A stretch of DNA of 64,000 bases from Flammula alnicola (GCA_015499995.1 JADNRV010000023.1:248001-312000), one strand, 5' to 3'. Shown: positions 11,347 through 22,911, numbered from the stretch's first letter. The notes: generated by a model from the sequence alone, not told the origin. Numbers and translations: made by a program.

Positions 11347-11808
11347 CGACAGGCGGAGGTCAATAAATTCCTCTTGCGTAGATGCCTCGAGGAAGGTGTG
11401 AGGTGTCAGATCTCGGCCTTTGGTTGATCTGACAGGTAGGTGGGCGCCTCTGTGGTTTTGTGAAGCCTACTGTACGGGAGTGTATGACTCGGATGGCAAC
11501 GTAACGCATAACGGGGCGTCCAAAATGTTGCCTATCTGAGGTTGGGTGACGCATAACGCAGGCATGGTTGCCAACTTCTTTCAAAAAGAAAATATTGATT
11601 TTTGGGGGAATTTTGCCTGATTTTTTCGATATTCTTGAGGGCCTCAATAGCGCGATCGATTCTTCCTCTATAATCTCAATTTTCACTTTAAATGTGCTCT
11701 TCTAATACTTACTATGTCCGAAAACTGAGCACAAGTAATTTCACTATTTCGTTCAATTCGTCCAAGTGGTGGGCATGTGACTCGACTGTACGAATTTATC
11801 ATTATGTA

Positions 11809-11852
11809 CTATCACCGACCAAGTGCTCGGCGCCACCTCGATGTCGGCGGTC
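11809..11852 (+). repeat. Left terminal inverted repeat of the MITE-like element
   Basis: 44 bp beginning CTATCACCGACC and ending at ATGTCGGCGGTC; it pairs with 12057-12100 with two mismatches, at arm positions 26 and 31. Confidence 0.85.
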
Positions 11853-12056
11853 TTTTTCGGAATAAATTGGATTAGAGAGCGATGTACAAAAATTGATACC
11901 TCGTAAAATTTACAGCTTTAATCACACGAATAGAGCCGCTCTTCTGGTCTTTTCCCTGCTCTGAACGGTGAGGAACGAAGGAATAAATGAAAGAATGCCG
12001 AAAATTTTGAATGTCACTAACATAACGAATAGTCACAAATCTCCTGCCAAAAATGT

Positions 12057-12100
12057 GACCGCCGACATCTAGGTAGCGCCGAGCACTTGGTCGGTGATAG
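12057..12100 (-). repeat. Right terminal inverted repeat of the MITE-like element
   Basis: 44 bp from GACCGCCGACAT to GGTCGGTGATAG, inverted copy of 11809-11852, followed directly by TA. Confidence 0.85.
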
Positions 12101-13083
12101 TATTTATGGTTTCATATACTTCAAATTACCTGCTAAATTAGGGTAGACGATGTGGTTTTGGCGCCCACTTTGGATCCTAATTCCATTATTTAGGTAGGTT
12201 TTTGCTCCATGGTTTCCAACAAAGGTCTTCGCGTAGGTTGCGGGGATATACCAGATGCGACACCGTCACACTCACCGGACCACACACAAACGATGCAATT
12301 GGAAAAGGGTGAAAGGCCCGGACAAACAAATACAAAATATAATCCCGCGAACGCTATCAGAACTTTCTTAAATGGCGCATATCTTGCTCATTCCAACGTA
12401 TTTCGTCAAGAAAACAGGTGGTTGGGTAGACATGTGCTACTAGATACATTTTGTGTCAAAAAAATTGGCAAATTCGGGGTATCTTTATCATATTATGGCT
12501 TTGAGCCTCTACAAAACCATTGTTAGACGCCCGGCCTCACCCGATTACCCGGGCCGGCGGGAACCCACTTCTAGGATGGCGAAGCGAGCCTTGCCGCCAG
12601 GTTGGCGAACACGTAATAAGATAACAGTCCCACCTCTAGCCTCCCAAGCGATACGAGCGGCGAGTTTAGGAGCCTGTTTTCCTCCCAGCAACGAACCTCA
12701 AATCCACTAACTTTACCGGGAAAAAAACTCTCGACTGGATGAAATCCGCTAAATTTTGCCAGGGGAATGATCATTTTGGGGCCCTAAAATCCGCTAAAAG
12801 TTGTTAGACCCTTAGCGGAGCTTCACAGGTCCTACAGGCTACAATGCTCCTTTGAAATACTTACTTGTACCCCGATGCCTTCCGACTATAGTTATTTGTC
12901 AACGTCGCCCACAATGTCAACCTATGTCAACTGACACGCATTGAATGCATTGTAAGTCCTCGAGGTTTGAGCCTGGATTTTGATCAAAGGATCCGAGCTT
13001 ACATGACACGCCATTCCTTGGGACTGACTGATGTATGCAGTACTTATTTCGCAACGTGGTGACGGTGCGGCACGCTGAGGAAC

Positions 13084-14116
13084 CTACCAATCGATTAAGA
13101 GATTTTCCACAAACAGGAAAGAGGTATTCAACCGTATTGGCACTGCCTCACGGTAAGAATGCGTTTCAGAACCATCATCGATATCGATGATACCAACGCG
13201 AGAAGCACGTCTAAAATCTGAGTACTTTATAAAGAGCTGGGTCAATTTAACCACATAAAGTAAACTGGAAGCAAGGACTGTGGAGGACCCCACTATAGAT
13301 AATAGAGTGAGCACTGCCACTGAGTTCCCTTTAGCGAACTTCACCGCAAACACTGTCGGGCGAATATCGTGATAGCCATATGACTTCAAACCCTGACCCG
13401 ACTTGGACCCGACTTCCGAAGTATAGACGACACTCGACGAGTATTATACAATGGCAATGGTATTTTCAAACAGCTTAAGACCCGACAGCGAAACCCATTT
13501 AGCCAAAGCGAAACTTACATATTTTTTCTGGGCCAGTCGTAAGCAGCCGCCCTTCAGAAAAACCCATGTCTCTGGCCAACTAGTGAAGAGGGTCCGAAGA
13601 GTGTAGAAGAAACTGGAAGAAACAAGGAGAAGCTGACGCAAATCCTTGACAACCTCTGAAATGGCGTAGAAGGACCAGCTCTCTCCAGCGGTAGCCAGAA
13701 GTTGTTGCCTTAAGTTTTTTAGTTAAACGGACGACGTGATTATCGGAAGTGAGGACGAAAGGGATGGTAAGATGGAGAGGGCCAATTATCCATGTAGAGT
13801 GTCGTGGTTTGTTACACGCAGAGAGTGTGTGTGCAACTTTTAGAAATGTCGAAAAGTCCGTGTCAACGGGCCAGACAGTGCGAAAATTCGTCGCACGAAC
13901 GTACAGTTTTGACGACTGCCTAGATCCACGGCGACGAGAAAGATTGACTAGACGCCCTTTCTTCAGCCAACTACCTGGAGGTCTGTGTACGGGCGTCTCC
14001 CCAAAATTGTCCAGGGATTTTGGCGTCCTAGCCCGGCTTATCAGCTCGTAAACGAGAAGAAAAGTTTCTATTTGATATTGCTGCAGAAGGTATAATGCAG
14101 TTTGTATTCTAGACAT
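13084..14116 (-). CDS. Hypothetical membrane protein, possibly degenerate
   Basis: I do not recognise a family. Coding-like segments on the minus strand can be chained: an N-terminal segment from 14116 (MSRIQTALYLLQQYQIETF), a middle piece LLATAGESWSFYAISEVVKD running into LRTLFTSWPETWVFLKGG, and, after a possible intron (GTAAGT near 13511 to CAG near 13391), GLKSYGYHDIRPTVFAVKF. A hydrophobic span SVAVLTLLSIVGSSTVLASS follows. The chain ends near 13084. Joining the first two pieces requires a splice or a frame change that I cannot settle. It could be a diverged lineage-specific membrane protein or a decaying gene. Confidence 0.3.
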
Positions 14117-14235
14117 TGGACCAGATCGGTATATGAGGTTCTCGTTGTGTAGAAATCGTGGGCATACCTGCCGACATTATCCATTTAATAATCCACCCAC
14201 ATCCACGGCACGTGTATCATGGTCCACGCTGTAAG

Positions 14236-14931
14236 TCAATCACAGCTTCCATCTGGTGGTCCATCCTTCCATCTTTCATCGACCTTCGCACAATCAAATT
14301 TCTCCTTCCCCAATTTCTCGTTGACTTCATTATGCCGGTCGCACAACCACCGGCTCAGCGCCACGCGCCCGCTGACATCCGGTTTGGTCTGCTCTATGTT
14401 CTTCCCAAAGTCCTTTGCGCACCACGTACATGGGTAGAGCACAGGCAAAGAGCGGAGGAGCATCAGCATGTTGGCGCGCTGTGTTGGGGAGGGTTTTTCC
14501 GGGTAATACGCGGCGGTGGTGTGTAGGAACATCCAAGTCGCGCGTCCGAGCTGTTCGACGTCTGGTGGACAGCCGGGTGGAGGCTCATCGCCTCGATAAG
14601 AGGGTGCATCGTGGGTTACTGTGGCAGAGGTTGGAGGAGTTGTATTTGCTGCTGTGGTAGACGAAGCAGAACCAACAGCAGCACCAGCTAGAGCAGAGAA
14701 TCCCGCAAAAGATCCTTTCTGCCCTCTTTCAGATGCAGACTTATTTGAACCTGCAGTTGGCCAAGTCCTAGCTGGTCGATTTGAGTCTGACTCGCTGGAG
14801 TTGGCCTTGGCTGGCGACCAATTGCGGAACGCAGTGCATATTTTGCAAGGCTTTCCATCAGGACCCATAACCATGCCAGGAGGCATATGTCCTTGGGGAG
14901 CTTTATTTTGTGTCGATGACGATGCAGTCAT
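14236..14931 (-). CDS. ERV1: ERV1/ALR FAD-linked sulfhydryl oxidase
   Basis: Oxidises Mia40 in the mitochondrial intermembrane space and passes electrons to cytochrome c, driving disulfide formation in imported proteins. Single exon. The N-terminal shuttle motif is KPCKICTAF. A long Ser/Thr/Ala-rich linker follows, then the FAD-binding domain: LGRATWMFLHTTAAYYPEKP, the active-site pair YPCTWCAKDFG, and LCDRHNEVNEKLGKEKFDC, which holds the HNxVN FAD motif and the structural cysteines. Chosen start is the ATG at 14931 (MTASSSTQNKAP). Two in-frame upstream ATGs (14946, 15000) exist and would add a mildly hydrophobic leader. The linker is longer than in yeast Erv1. Confidence 0.92.
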   Translation of the reverse strand: MTASSSTQNKAPQGHMPPGMVMGPDGKPCKICTAFRNWSPAKANSSESDSNRPARTWPTAGSNKSASERGQKGSFAGFSALAGAAVGSASSTTAANTTPPTSATVTHDAPSYRGDEPPPGCPPDVEQLGRATWMFLHTTAAYYPEKPSPTQRANMLMLLRSLPVLYPCTWCAKDFGKNIEQTKPDVSGRVALSRWLCDRHNEVNEKLGKEKFDCAKVDERWKDGPPDGSCD

Positions 14932-15818
14932 GTTGTCTGCTACCATGAGATTGTTCAGATAATATGTCGTAGGAACAATTGGGCTGCTTGCAGGCAGCAA
15001 GTACTAGGCAGATGATTACAAAGTACTTCGGAGCGCGCTTCCGAATCCAATGCGATAACTTTTGCTAACAGCACGTGATTCGGATCCGTGGGATTTACTT
15101 GTGATGCCGCTGTTGCCAATTTGAATTGGTGTGGTATCAGTCTACTATCAGAGGCACATTCAACGTCCATATTTATTGCGGTACGAAACAGGTACGAAAT
15201 ATGCAACTTCAGGCGCTCAGTCTTTCAGTATGACCTCGGACCTAAGGCCTAAGGCCCTAAGGGGATACGGGAGTTCGGTATCACAGGGGTATCACCTTTT
15301 CGAATTCACTTGCGGCCATCTTCAAGTTCACCGTTCGACGGACGAATGGAGTCCCTGTACATATCCTTTAGACGGGCGGTACATCTGTCGAAAGAGGATA
15401 AAACCATGAGATTCGACAGGTAATCAGAAGTTTTCACATTTTTATGCTTTGAAGCAGTGACTTATCACTTTTTGGCCAGTGGCCGCTAGACATCCAACTC
15501 GCTCACTGGTGAGACAAAACTGACAGATCCAGGATATGGAAACAATAGTTTTTCAACTCATTGCCCCTCTCAATCTTCAGGAAATCACATCTCGGAAATA
15601 CCACTTGATAGGTGGAATGTTGGCATTGAATGCCATGTCATGAATCGATGCTATACTAAAATAAGCGCACCAGCGCCTGACCTGGGAATGGCCACTACAT
15701 ATATAAGTCGCTGAGCCAACGCTGAGCGCCTCTGACCACTCTTCCCCGTCTTGTACGTCTACGTTTCAGTCTCTGTGAATTTATCCTCGAATACTTATAC
15801 GCAAATCTCACCTACAAT
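14932..15818. other. Intergenic region between ERV1 and the DUF6535 gene
   Basis: No exon supported. It must hold the promoters of both divergent neighbours; the only clear element is a TATA box at 15700. Confidence 0.45.
15700..15707 (+). promoter_or_regulatory. TATA box of the DUF6535 gene
   Basis: TATATAAG lies 111 bases upstream of the ATG at 15819. A pyrimidine-rich stretch follows at about 15740-15765, where fungal transcription starts are common. Confidence 0.55.
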
Positions 15819-18206
15819 ATGGGCAAAAAAAGGCCGCAAAGCCGACCACAACCTGGAGTAAAGGTAAGCGCCCACTTGGCCAAATGTTTATGCAATTAAA
15901 TACTGTGTATTAGGTCGACATTGGAAAATGTGGGGATGATTATCGATATCCCATCCCGAAGCCTAAAGGAGACCCTTGGGAGGTCCTGCTGAAGGATCTA
16001 TCCCAGACAGATAGATCCCAGTGCAGAGCATGGAGAGATGAGGTGGAAAACCTCCTGATTTTCGTATGTCATTTATCCGTGCAATACCCATCATGTGGAA
16101 GTCGTTTAAAGCTTACCTTTGAAGGCGGGTCTTTTTTCTGCTGTCGTCACAGCATTTGTCATTGAAACTTACAAGGGCCTCTTACGGGATCCAAATACTA
16201 ATGCCATCCTCGATGTCCTTTCGGTCATTGCGTCGCGCGTAGGGAATCCTCCTAACGGGTCCTCCACGGTTCTTTCCGTCTCTCCCGATCCCAATTTCCT
16301 CCCCGACCCGTTCTCTCCAACTCAATCGTTTGTGCGGGTCAACATCTTTTTCTTCATCAGTCTTGTTCTGAGTCTCTCATCGGCACTGGTTGGCATAGTT
16401 TGTCTCCAGTGGTTGAGGGAGCACCAGTCATACCCCGGCACTCTTTCCCCTGAACAGAAATTTGCCATGCTTCATATGCGGACTGAAGCATTTGAACGGT
16501 GGCATGTCCGCCACATCTTTACCTCGTTGCCGCTCCTCCTCCAGGCGGCGCTGATACTTTTTTTTGCTGGAATCACCGACTTCCTGTGGAGCATTGACCA
16601 TCAGGTCGTAATCCCCGTGACCATCTTCATAGCGATCACTCTACTTTTCTTAATCATGACCACTGTGCTTCCCACCCTCCAGGCATTCCCTCTTCACCAT
16701 CTCCAACTACAGGTCAACAGCGAGATACCCGTGGAATGCCCATACAAGTCCCCTCAGTCACGAGCATGCCGTCGATGGGTTACATCTTCGAAGCTCGCTT
16801 TTGCGATCTCCTCTGTTATCTTTGCTCTAATCTACGGAGCTCTGATCCAAATTCCTCGCGTTTTACTGCGAGTTGTGAACGAGTCTCATCAATTCGATAT
16901 GATTCGGGGGAATATCTCAAAATTGTGGACGTTCACTTCCAACTCACTATATAAAATCCTTCTCACTACAATCGACTTTCTTCTGGCGCAATTCGCAGAT
17001 AAATCCCTTGTTGCCCAACATGACATAAAAGTCGAAGATCTTCAAGTTGATATTTTCAAAACTTGGAGGATGGGCAACTGGTCAAAATTTGATGCGACAT
17101 GGATGTCTATCCGAGATACATACTTCCGAGCCACTTGTGATAACAGCAGTTGGTTGTATAGAACTCGAGACGAACGCAACCCCTACACCAAACACTACTA
17201 CGATACCATGCAGGGTCTTCGGAAGGCAATCGAAGAAAACTTCAGCGTTGAAGACGAATCCGTTATTTTTGCGGCATATTATTGTGCCCAAGATCTTCCG
17301 TTGCCTGCACGTAACAACCTGGCCGATGGACCAGTACCGAAGACAGAATTTGACCCTATCCCGATCTTACGCACTCGTAATCACTATCTTTCCAAACTTC
17401 TTAGAGACGACAAAAATCAATCCATAACACACCTCTCTGATATCCTCGAAGAGCCAACACTTGACCTCCTTTATGATGAAAATTCCTCCATCTTTCTTGC
17501 TTTCATATCGTCCAGGGACGATACCAGTCCCAATGGGCCACATTCGACATCGAAGACGTTCGCGGAAGCACAATTTCGACTCCTCGGATACCTCTATGAA
17601 AAGCCGCACTCCCTCTCTGATTTAGTATCTCAAGAAAGATGGCTTGATAAACCTCTCATAATTCAACCGGGAAAGCTATTTTATATGACTGTAATGGACG
17701 AACCGGGCCAACGTAAGTTATTTTCCACAGTTTCGATTTGTAGACTGACTTGTTCCTCCCAAGCTTTCACTCGGCAATGGGCTAGTACTCTTCATTCTTT
17801 CTTCAAAGTCATTTCCGACCCAAGTCCGGATATCATGATTGAAAAAAGCTTCCACGCACACCCACTCTTCCAGCTGTGTTCATCGTATTTTTGGAGAGAA
17901 CTTTGGTATCAGGCACTCACAGATTCTCCGGAGCGCGAAACTCTCAAACAGTCTATCTCGACTCTTGAATTCATGGCCACGTCTTTGAATAATCTCCTCG
18001 AAAACCCTTTCGGATCCGAGACAGCAGACCATTCGCATTGCTTGTTCTACTGTGCCTCTTACTATTTCCGGAGCTTCCTTCACGATGACCCTGAATCTCC
18101 CGAACTTTGGGCAGCTATGGACAAGCTTCATCCACATTTAGGGAGATATAAAGAGCGCATCGGCAGTATACAAGTTGCCACGGGACGGAGTCAACAAAGA
18201 CCGTGA
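15819..18206 (+). CDS. DUF6535-type integral membrane protein
   Basis: Member of a large agaricomycete family of unknown function. Exons 15819-15863, 15914-16063 and 16125 onward join in frame to give MGKKRPQSRPQPGVK, then VLLKDLSQTDRSQCRAWRD, then VENLLIFAGLFSAVVTAFVI, the start of the DUF6535 domain. Membrane spans follow: AGLFSAVVTAFVIE, FFFISLVLSLSSALVGIVCL, LPLLLQAALILFFAGITDFL, and TIFIAITLLFLIMTTVLPTL. A Trp-rich loop, VCLQWLREHQSYPG, is typical. The long C-terminal part is soluble and helical. An optional intron (17713 to about 17764) would remove a stretch in frame. The first stop is at 18206; a 45-nt intron (GTATAC..ACAG, about 18167-18211) would instead extend the protein in frame to 18544 with FSGDWWEFLETWKSKRKGPG. 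Confidence 0.85.
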
Positions 18207-18544
18207 CAGTTGGAGGCAGGATCTGGGAACCTGCGGACTCAAGTTATGAAACCATCTTTTCGGGAGATTGGTGGGAGTTCTTGGAAACATGGAAATCTAA
18301 GCGCAAGGGCCCTGGACCTTCCAATTTTGCTGTTCCGCTTCCCAATCCCTCGCACACTGATTCCGCGGTGGATCTCACGCAGGCAGCAGGAGAAAATCCA
18401 GGCCCTGAAATATCACAATCCGACAGCCAAGCTCCTTTACCACAAAATGAAGGAAAATCGTCGGCTACTCTACCTCTCGCTGACATTGACAGAAAAGCTG
18501 ACGAAGATAACTCGATGAGCCCAGATGTCGGGGAAATGGTTTGA

Positions 18545-18973
18545 TTGGACGTATTGAAGGCTGACTGGCAGGTTCCTACTTAAATCTTGAAAAAATGTAT
18601 TCAAGCAGAAATTAAAATATGAATTCCTTTGGTCACTTCTACTAGATTACAGCGAGATAATTTATCAAAATGTCCTATTCTTTCACGGCACTATTCCTAT
18701 GATCTACAAAAGCAGCTACATATGCAGTGGTACAGAATATTTGATAAGTTAGAACAACCAAATCTGTTACGAACATCCTAAACATACAGCGGGAGAGTCT
18801 AACGTCCCGATGATAAGCATGAGAACCAGCTGTTAGTCTGAATAGCATGTGCGGTGTGAATGATACAGCGTTGAACGTGTGTGTGAAGCAGATCCACGAA
18901 ACTTGAATAGCAGTGTTTGACGATTGATAGATGGTCCTTTGTTTTAGCATGCTGAAGAATCGATTCCGGAGGG
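18545..18973. other. Shared 3' region of convergent genes
   Basis: Lies between the DUF6535 gene end and the zinc transporter stop. AT-rich, with no motif in the open frames seen here; probably overlapping 3' untranslated regions. Confidence 0.45.
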
Positions 18974-20392
18974 TTATGCCCATTTTCCAAGGAGAGCCAT
19001 GAGTGCGCATCCAAGGCACATAGAGCCGACCGCGTATATCAGTTTGCCATTCGAGGCATTCATCATTTCCTTATTGAATAAGAATTCGTGCGCGAACAGC
19101 TAAAATGAAGACAATCGTTAGTGATAGAAAAAACATGTATAGGAGAAAAAATAGTACCTCTACTAGCCCCGTGTATATCAAAATACCGGCACTGAGAGAG
19201 TCGAACACTCCGCTGGTTATCGAAGCAGTCGTACTACCTGGATTATAGGATGTCCTCACACCGAGACCGACGGCAACTCCGATGGGCGTGGTGAGACCAT
19301 ATAGGACAGCGCCACCAATAGGCACCCAGTGAAATCTTCTTGGCAGTTCCAGATAGGCTAGGCGAGAGCCGATTCCCAGTCCTTCGAAGGTTTCTGCAAC
19401 CGTGGTCAGGTGATATCGACCTTGACTTCGGTCATGACGTACGATGGAAGACAAGCACGACGAACAGAACTTTGAAGTTCTGGGCCACGGCTAGTGTCAG
19501 GCCAATCAAAAAACTAGAGCAAGACGTCAATAGGGTGGTTTTAGAGAATGAAGTCCAAAGCATACCTGTGGAGGACGACACCGAATTCCAGTATTCCAAT
19601 GCCGATAATTTGTGTCGAAATAGTGTCTTCGAATTCATGATCGTGTTCATGCTCAATTCTGGGGGCGCTCTCTGTATCCGAAGCATTCGAATGGGTTTTG
19701 GAAGGTGGTGGGAGCGTTGAATTAAATGTTGCCTCGGGGCCGTGCGCCGCATGCGAACCGAGACTATGCCCGTGTGCATCTTTATTCGCCGATGTCAGCT
19801 TTGTTGATAAAGCATAATATGGGCGGTAAAGTCACCATGGGTTTTTCCAAGTCTTGCGAGTTTAAAGGTGCCCCATCGGAAGGCGATAAGCTCAATGATG
19901 AAGATCGCAAAAATGCTCAGAAGGCAAAGCGCGAGCGCATAAGGCTATGGAACAAGAGAAATTGGTGGATGAACAAGACAAATATGGCGTCGGAATTTAC
20001 ATATTCATGCCACGGAGCTGCAAGACATGGACTTGATAGGGCATCGAGACCAGGTGAGAGAAGATGGATAAAAGCCGTCCCAATCTATATCCGATAGTGA
20101 AACGTTGTTTCTCTGAATCAAAGACCGATCTACTCACGATGACCCCCGAGCCAAAATACTTTGCGAAACTTGATCAGATGGTAAACGGTTGGCCAATTAT
20201 CGTGATGGTAAAGGAAGATACGCACTCGAATACACTTTTCGGTACGTGCAGCCACGGTGAGCGTTTTGCGAGAACAGGAAATAATGCGCCCGAACACGAT
20301 CCAACGAGGATGACGAATATGGAGGCAACACGAAGGTTTAAGTTTGCATCTGAGCCGCCGCCGGAGCCACAGTTGAGTCCTGCAGTGTCCAT
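18974..20392 (-). CDS. ZIP-family zinc transporter (Zrt1/Zrt2-like)
   Basis: Membrane importer of zinc, probably at the plasma membrane. About eight short exons splice cleanly. Exon 1 (MDTAGLNCGSGGG) leads to SIFVILVGSCSGALFPVLAK. Then FAKYFGSGVI joins IGTAFIHLLSPGLDALSS, and PYALALCLLSIFAIFIIELI. The His-rich cytosolic loop contains IEHEHDHEFEDT. The signature spans are IGIGILEFGVVLHS, VFHQTFEGLGIGSRLA, YNPGSTTASITSGVFDSLSA and, after a splice, VELFAHEFLFNKEMMN. The metal-site HxxxEG (HQTFEG) and HEF motifs are intact. It ends CLGCALMALLGKWA. Length near 400 residues is normal. Expression of such genes usually rises under zinc starvation, but no operator was identified. Confidence 0.92.
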
Positions 20393-20620
20393 GATGGGAA
20401 TGGGAGATGTCGAATGGGCTGCGACAAAAGAGAAAGTGTGTTATAAAATGACGACGGAATGACTGGTCGGGTTCTCCTCTTTCCTTGTGGCGCCTTGCTT
20501 TTCTTGGCACATTACTTCCTATTGGATACCGGTCACGTGCTCATGTGTTTTGAAGTACCCTCGCAGTCACTCCAGTCAGCATCGATTCTGCGTATGTACC
20601 AACAACCGTGCGGGTACTCC

Positions 20621-22231
20621 TCATGTCTCCTCCACGAGCCTCCCAGTCCGCTCATGTTCTCGCTCCACATAGGTTCTCTCCGACGCGTTTTCTTTCTGTC
20701 GATAACCCTCCGCCCGTGTCGTCATCTCATCTGCCAAGGTCTCCAATATCACGCTCGGCGTAGACAAAATATGAACGGCGTAAAAGAGCAATTTATGCGT
20801 TACGTGATTGCCTTTTGACCGCACTTGACTGTCCTGAGAAGAACCAAGTCGAGGCGCAGGCGAGAATAGTTCATTCAGGTCTGACAGAACAAGCACGGGC
20901 ATGATGTGGGGATGTGAAGGAAGTACCAGTGCTTCTGATGTCGGCATTTCAACAGAGGTTGGCATAACATGAGTAACACGGAGAGGTTTTAATAGACGTG
21001 CTGCGTCTCCCAGCAGAAGTGAGAACAGTTCACTTGTCATCTTGCCCTTGGGAACATTCGTCAGCAGTCCGGTTGCCGAAGGATGAGTAATTCTGGTAAA
21101 GGAAACATACAAGATCAAACGTCGACCATATGTCAGTTATGACCGCTGGTAAATTCGGGTACAGTTTCGTGGACTTGCGATCGGTCAGAAAGGGTACCAT
21201 CTGGGTGACCAGTCGCCGAGCCTCATGGGTTTCTGTGTCGTCCGGCTTCAGGCTACATAAGGGTGAGGTTCCCAAGTGCCGTGTGATATAGGCATACGCA
21301 ATGCTATCTAGATTCATTAACAACGCTCACGCCAGTAAAGGGAGAGTGACACGGACCATATTGCACACATATTATAGACCAATGGGCGACCGGACGGGAC
21401 AGCTTTCACCATCGATACGGGGATACTCATAATCATTGGCCGCGAGCCGTACCGTCGAGGAGTGTGATGATTGCGCGGTTCTTCATCTTCGCTTTCACTT
21501 ATGCTTGGTGCTTCCCACCAGGGCTCCTGTATCTCTTTCTCCAGTTGTTCACTTGACAAGAGTTGCTGCGCCAGTTTACTCGTAGGATCATCGAAGGCCT
21601 TCATGAATTTTGCTCGCTCTTCCGGGGTGAGCACAGCCCACAGGGCATCAGGCGACGCAGAGTCTATGGCCCACTCATTATCAAAATATGATAAGATAGC
21701 AAAGATAAAAACCGCGTACCAAGATCAACAGCTTCAAACCGTTTCGCCAAATCTGACGGATCGTCATAATCCTCGTCCTCCTCATCTCCTTCTGAGAAAG
21801 ATTGCTGATTAGAACTTCCCTCTTCGAAGTTCTTCAACAACTCCATCATTTTATGACGTTCTTGTGCGGTTTTAGATGGACCCGTTTGAATATCCGCTTC
21901 GATCTCTTTCTTATAAAAGCCTTCTGAACATTGGTTGTGAGCCTTCCATCAATCACAGGAAAAAAGGTACAATCGTTAACATACACTTCAGGGACTTAAC
22001 GAGGCACACGCACCTGAGAGCGAAAACAGGTGAGAGAGCAATAGGGGACATTGCATGTGGGGCAAGTGTATTTTGCAAACTGCCTTCGACATCTGGGTTA
22101 ACAATGACATATCAGTGAGTCAGTAACAAAATACGAGAGCCGGGGAAGGCGCACAGTCTACATGTCACTTTATCCGCTGATATTTCTGGCGCAGTCGAAG
22201 AGAGTAACTGGATGGGAGTTTCGAGTGGCAT
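20621..22231 (-). CDS. ZNHIT2: Zinc finger HIT domain protein, ZNHIT2-like
   Basis: In animals ZNHIT2 bridges the R2TP/HSP90 co-chaperone and U5 snRNP assembly. Exon 1 (MPLETPIQLLSSTAPEIS) ends inside the zinc finger. A GTGCGC..CAG intron brings together TCRLC and RRQFAKYTCPTCNVPYC, giving the HIT pattern C-x2-C-x8-C-x2-C, followed by SLTCFRS and, after another intron, AHNQCSEGFYKKEIEA. The body carries ERHKMMELLKNFEEGSS, an acidic patch, LTPEERAKFMKAFDDPTSK, and a conserved helical C-terminal region (ALLAYCs-type) read here as RRLVTQMVPFLTDRKSTK. The stop at 20621 follows RTGRLVEET. A final alternative exon beyond this is possible. Confidence 0.83.
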
Positions 22232-22425
22232 TTTCGTGGCAGCGTTTTGATGGAGAGTGAGCAGCAAAGAACGTCCGAGAGCATCTGAATCCGGCCCGCT
22301 CCAAGGGCTTACGTCAGGAAACCTAACACCTGCTCTGCAGAGTCTTCTTCCACAAAAACCGAACTATTCGAAATACCAGTTCATCGCCACTCTGCAGCTA
22401 TACAGCTGCCAGAGAATGAAATAGA

Positions 22426-22911
22426 ATGGAGTTCATCCAAGCTTCTGGAACATCCATCGCCTATTTTCTACAATTCTACACACGATATCCGGCGGGTCCA
22501 GTGACGGTGCCATTGGTGCCATCTTCAAGTCTTCGCATGACCTTTCGTGACCAGAATCCAGTTCAAATCCTCACTGCCTCAGGAGTCAGGACTTCTAGGT
22601 AACTGGCGACCCTGCCGCATCTTAGTGGCATCTGTAAAGCCTGAGCCTGAGATTGGAGAACTCGTCGGAGCTCTGATCCTATCACCTCGCACAGCCTCAA
22701 GACATGACAGCTTCACCTGATATACATGTATCTGGGCGCTCATAGCGAGGCACTGTGGCAGCTTGAAGCGATGAATGACCCATGGCTAGCTGTGCCTCTA
22801 CTTTTTTTCTGGGAATGGACCCGAAATTGGAAGAGTTTAGAGGGTCGGCACCTTGAAAGTGTTTCCTTCAGTAAGTACTCCCTCGCTCTTTCACACTACA
22901 CAGGACACTGA
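22426..22911 (+). pseudogene. Coding-like fragments, unidentified, with one frame break
   Basis: An ATG at 22426 opens a 59-codon frame (MEFIQASGTSIAYFLQFYTR) that stops at about 22605. A second frame, offset by one base, continues without obvious gap as LLGNWRPCRILVASVKPEPE and IGELVGALILSPRTASRHD. A third runs 22726-22911 (HSEALWQLEAMNDPWLAVPL, then FFWEWTRNWKSLEGRHLE). Composition is protein-like rather than random. I cannot name it. It may be a broken gene, or unresolved 5' exons of the RBR gene that follows. Confidence 0.3.

Larger units (their letters stand above)
11809..12100. mobile_element. MITE-like non-autonomous DNA element with 44-bp terminal inverted repeats
   Basis: The two ends are inverted copies: the left arm from 11809 starts CTATCACCGACCAAGTGCTC, and the right arm ending at 12100 is its reverse complement, 42 of 44 positions matching. 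TA flanks both ends (11807-11808 and 12101-12102), which fits the TA target-site duplication of Tc1/mariner-type elements. At 292 bp and with no reading frame inside, it would have to be mobilised by a transposase encoded elsewhere. TIRs and flanking TA are seen; the superfamily is inferred. Confidence 0.85.
11347..13083. other. Gene-poor region around a MITE-like element
   Basis: Apart from the inverted-repeat element at 11809-12100 I see no supportable exon. Short open frames (for example 12209-12526) lack any recognisable motif or splice logic. The stretch at about 12530-12640 is locally GC-rich compared with its flanks. Confidence 0.4.

Noticed and set aside
12209..12526. 105-codon plus-strand frame right of the MITE
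   Set aside because: No motif, no splice partners, biased only by chance; lies in gene-poor DNA.
18675..19019. 114-codon minus-strand frame downstream of the zinc transporter
   Set aside because: It overlaps the transporter's last exon in another frame and then its 3' untranslated region; the transporter frame ends LLGKWA as expected for ZIP proteins.
22545..22575. Possible tRNA B-box-like sequence (AGTTCAAATCC)
   Set aside because: No matching A box at the right distance and no cloverleaf could be drawn.
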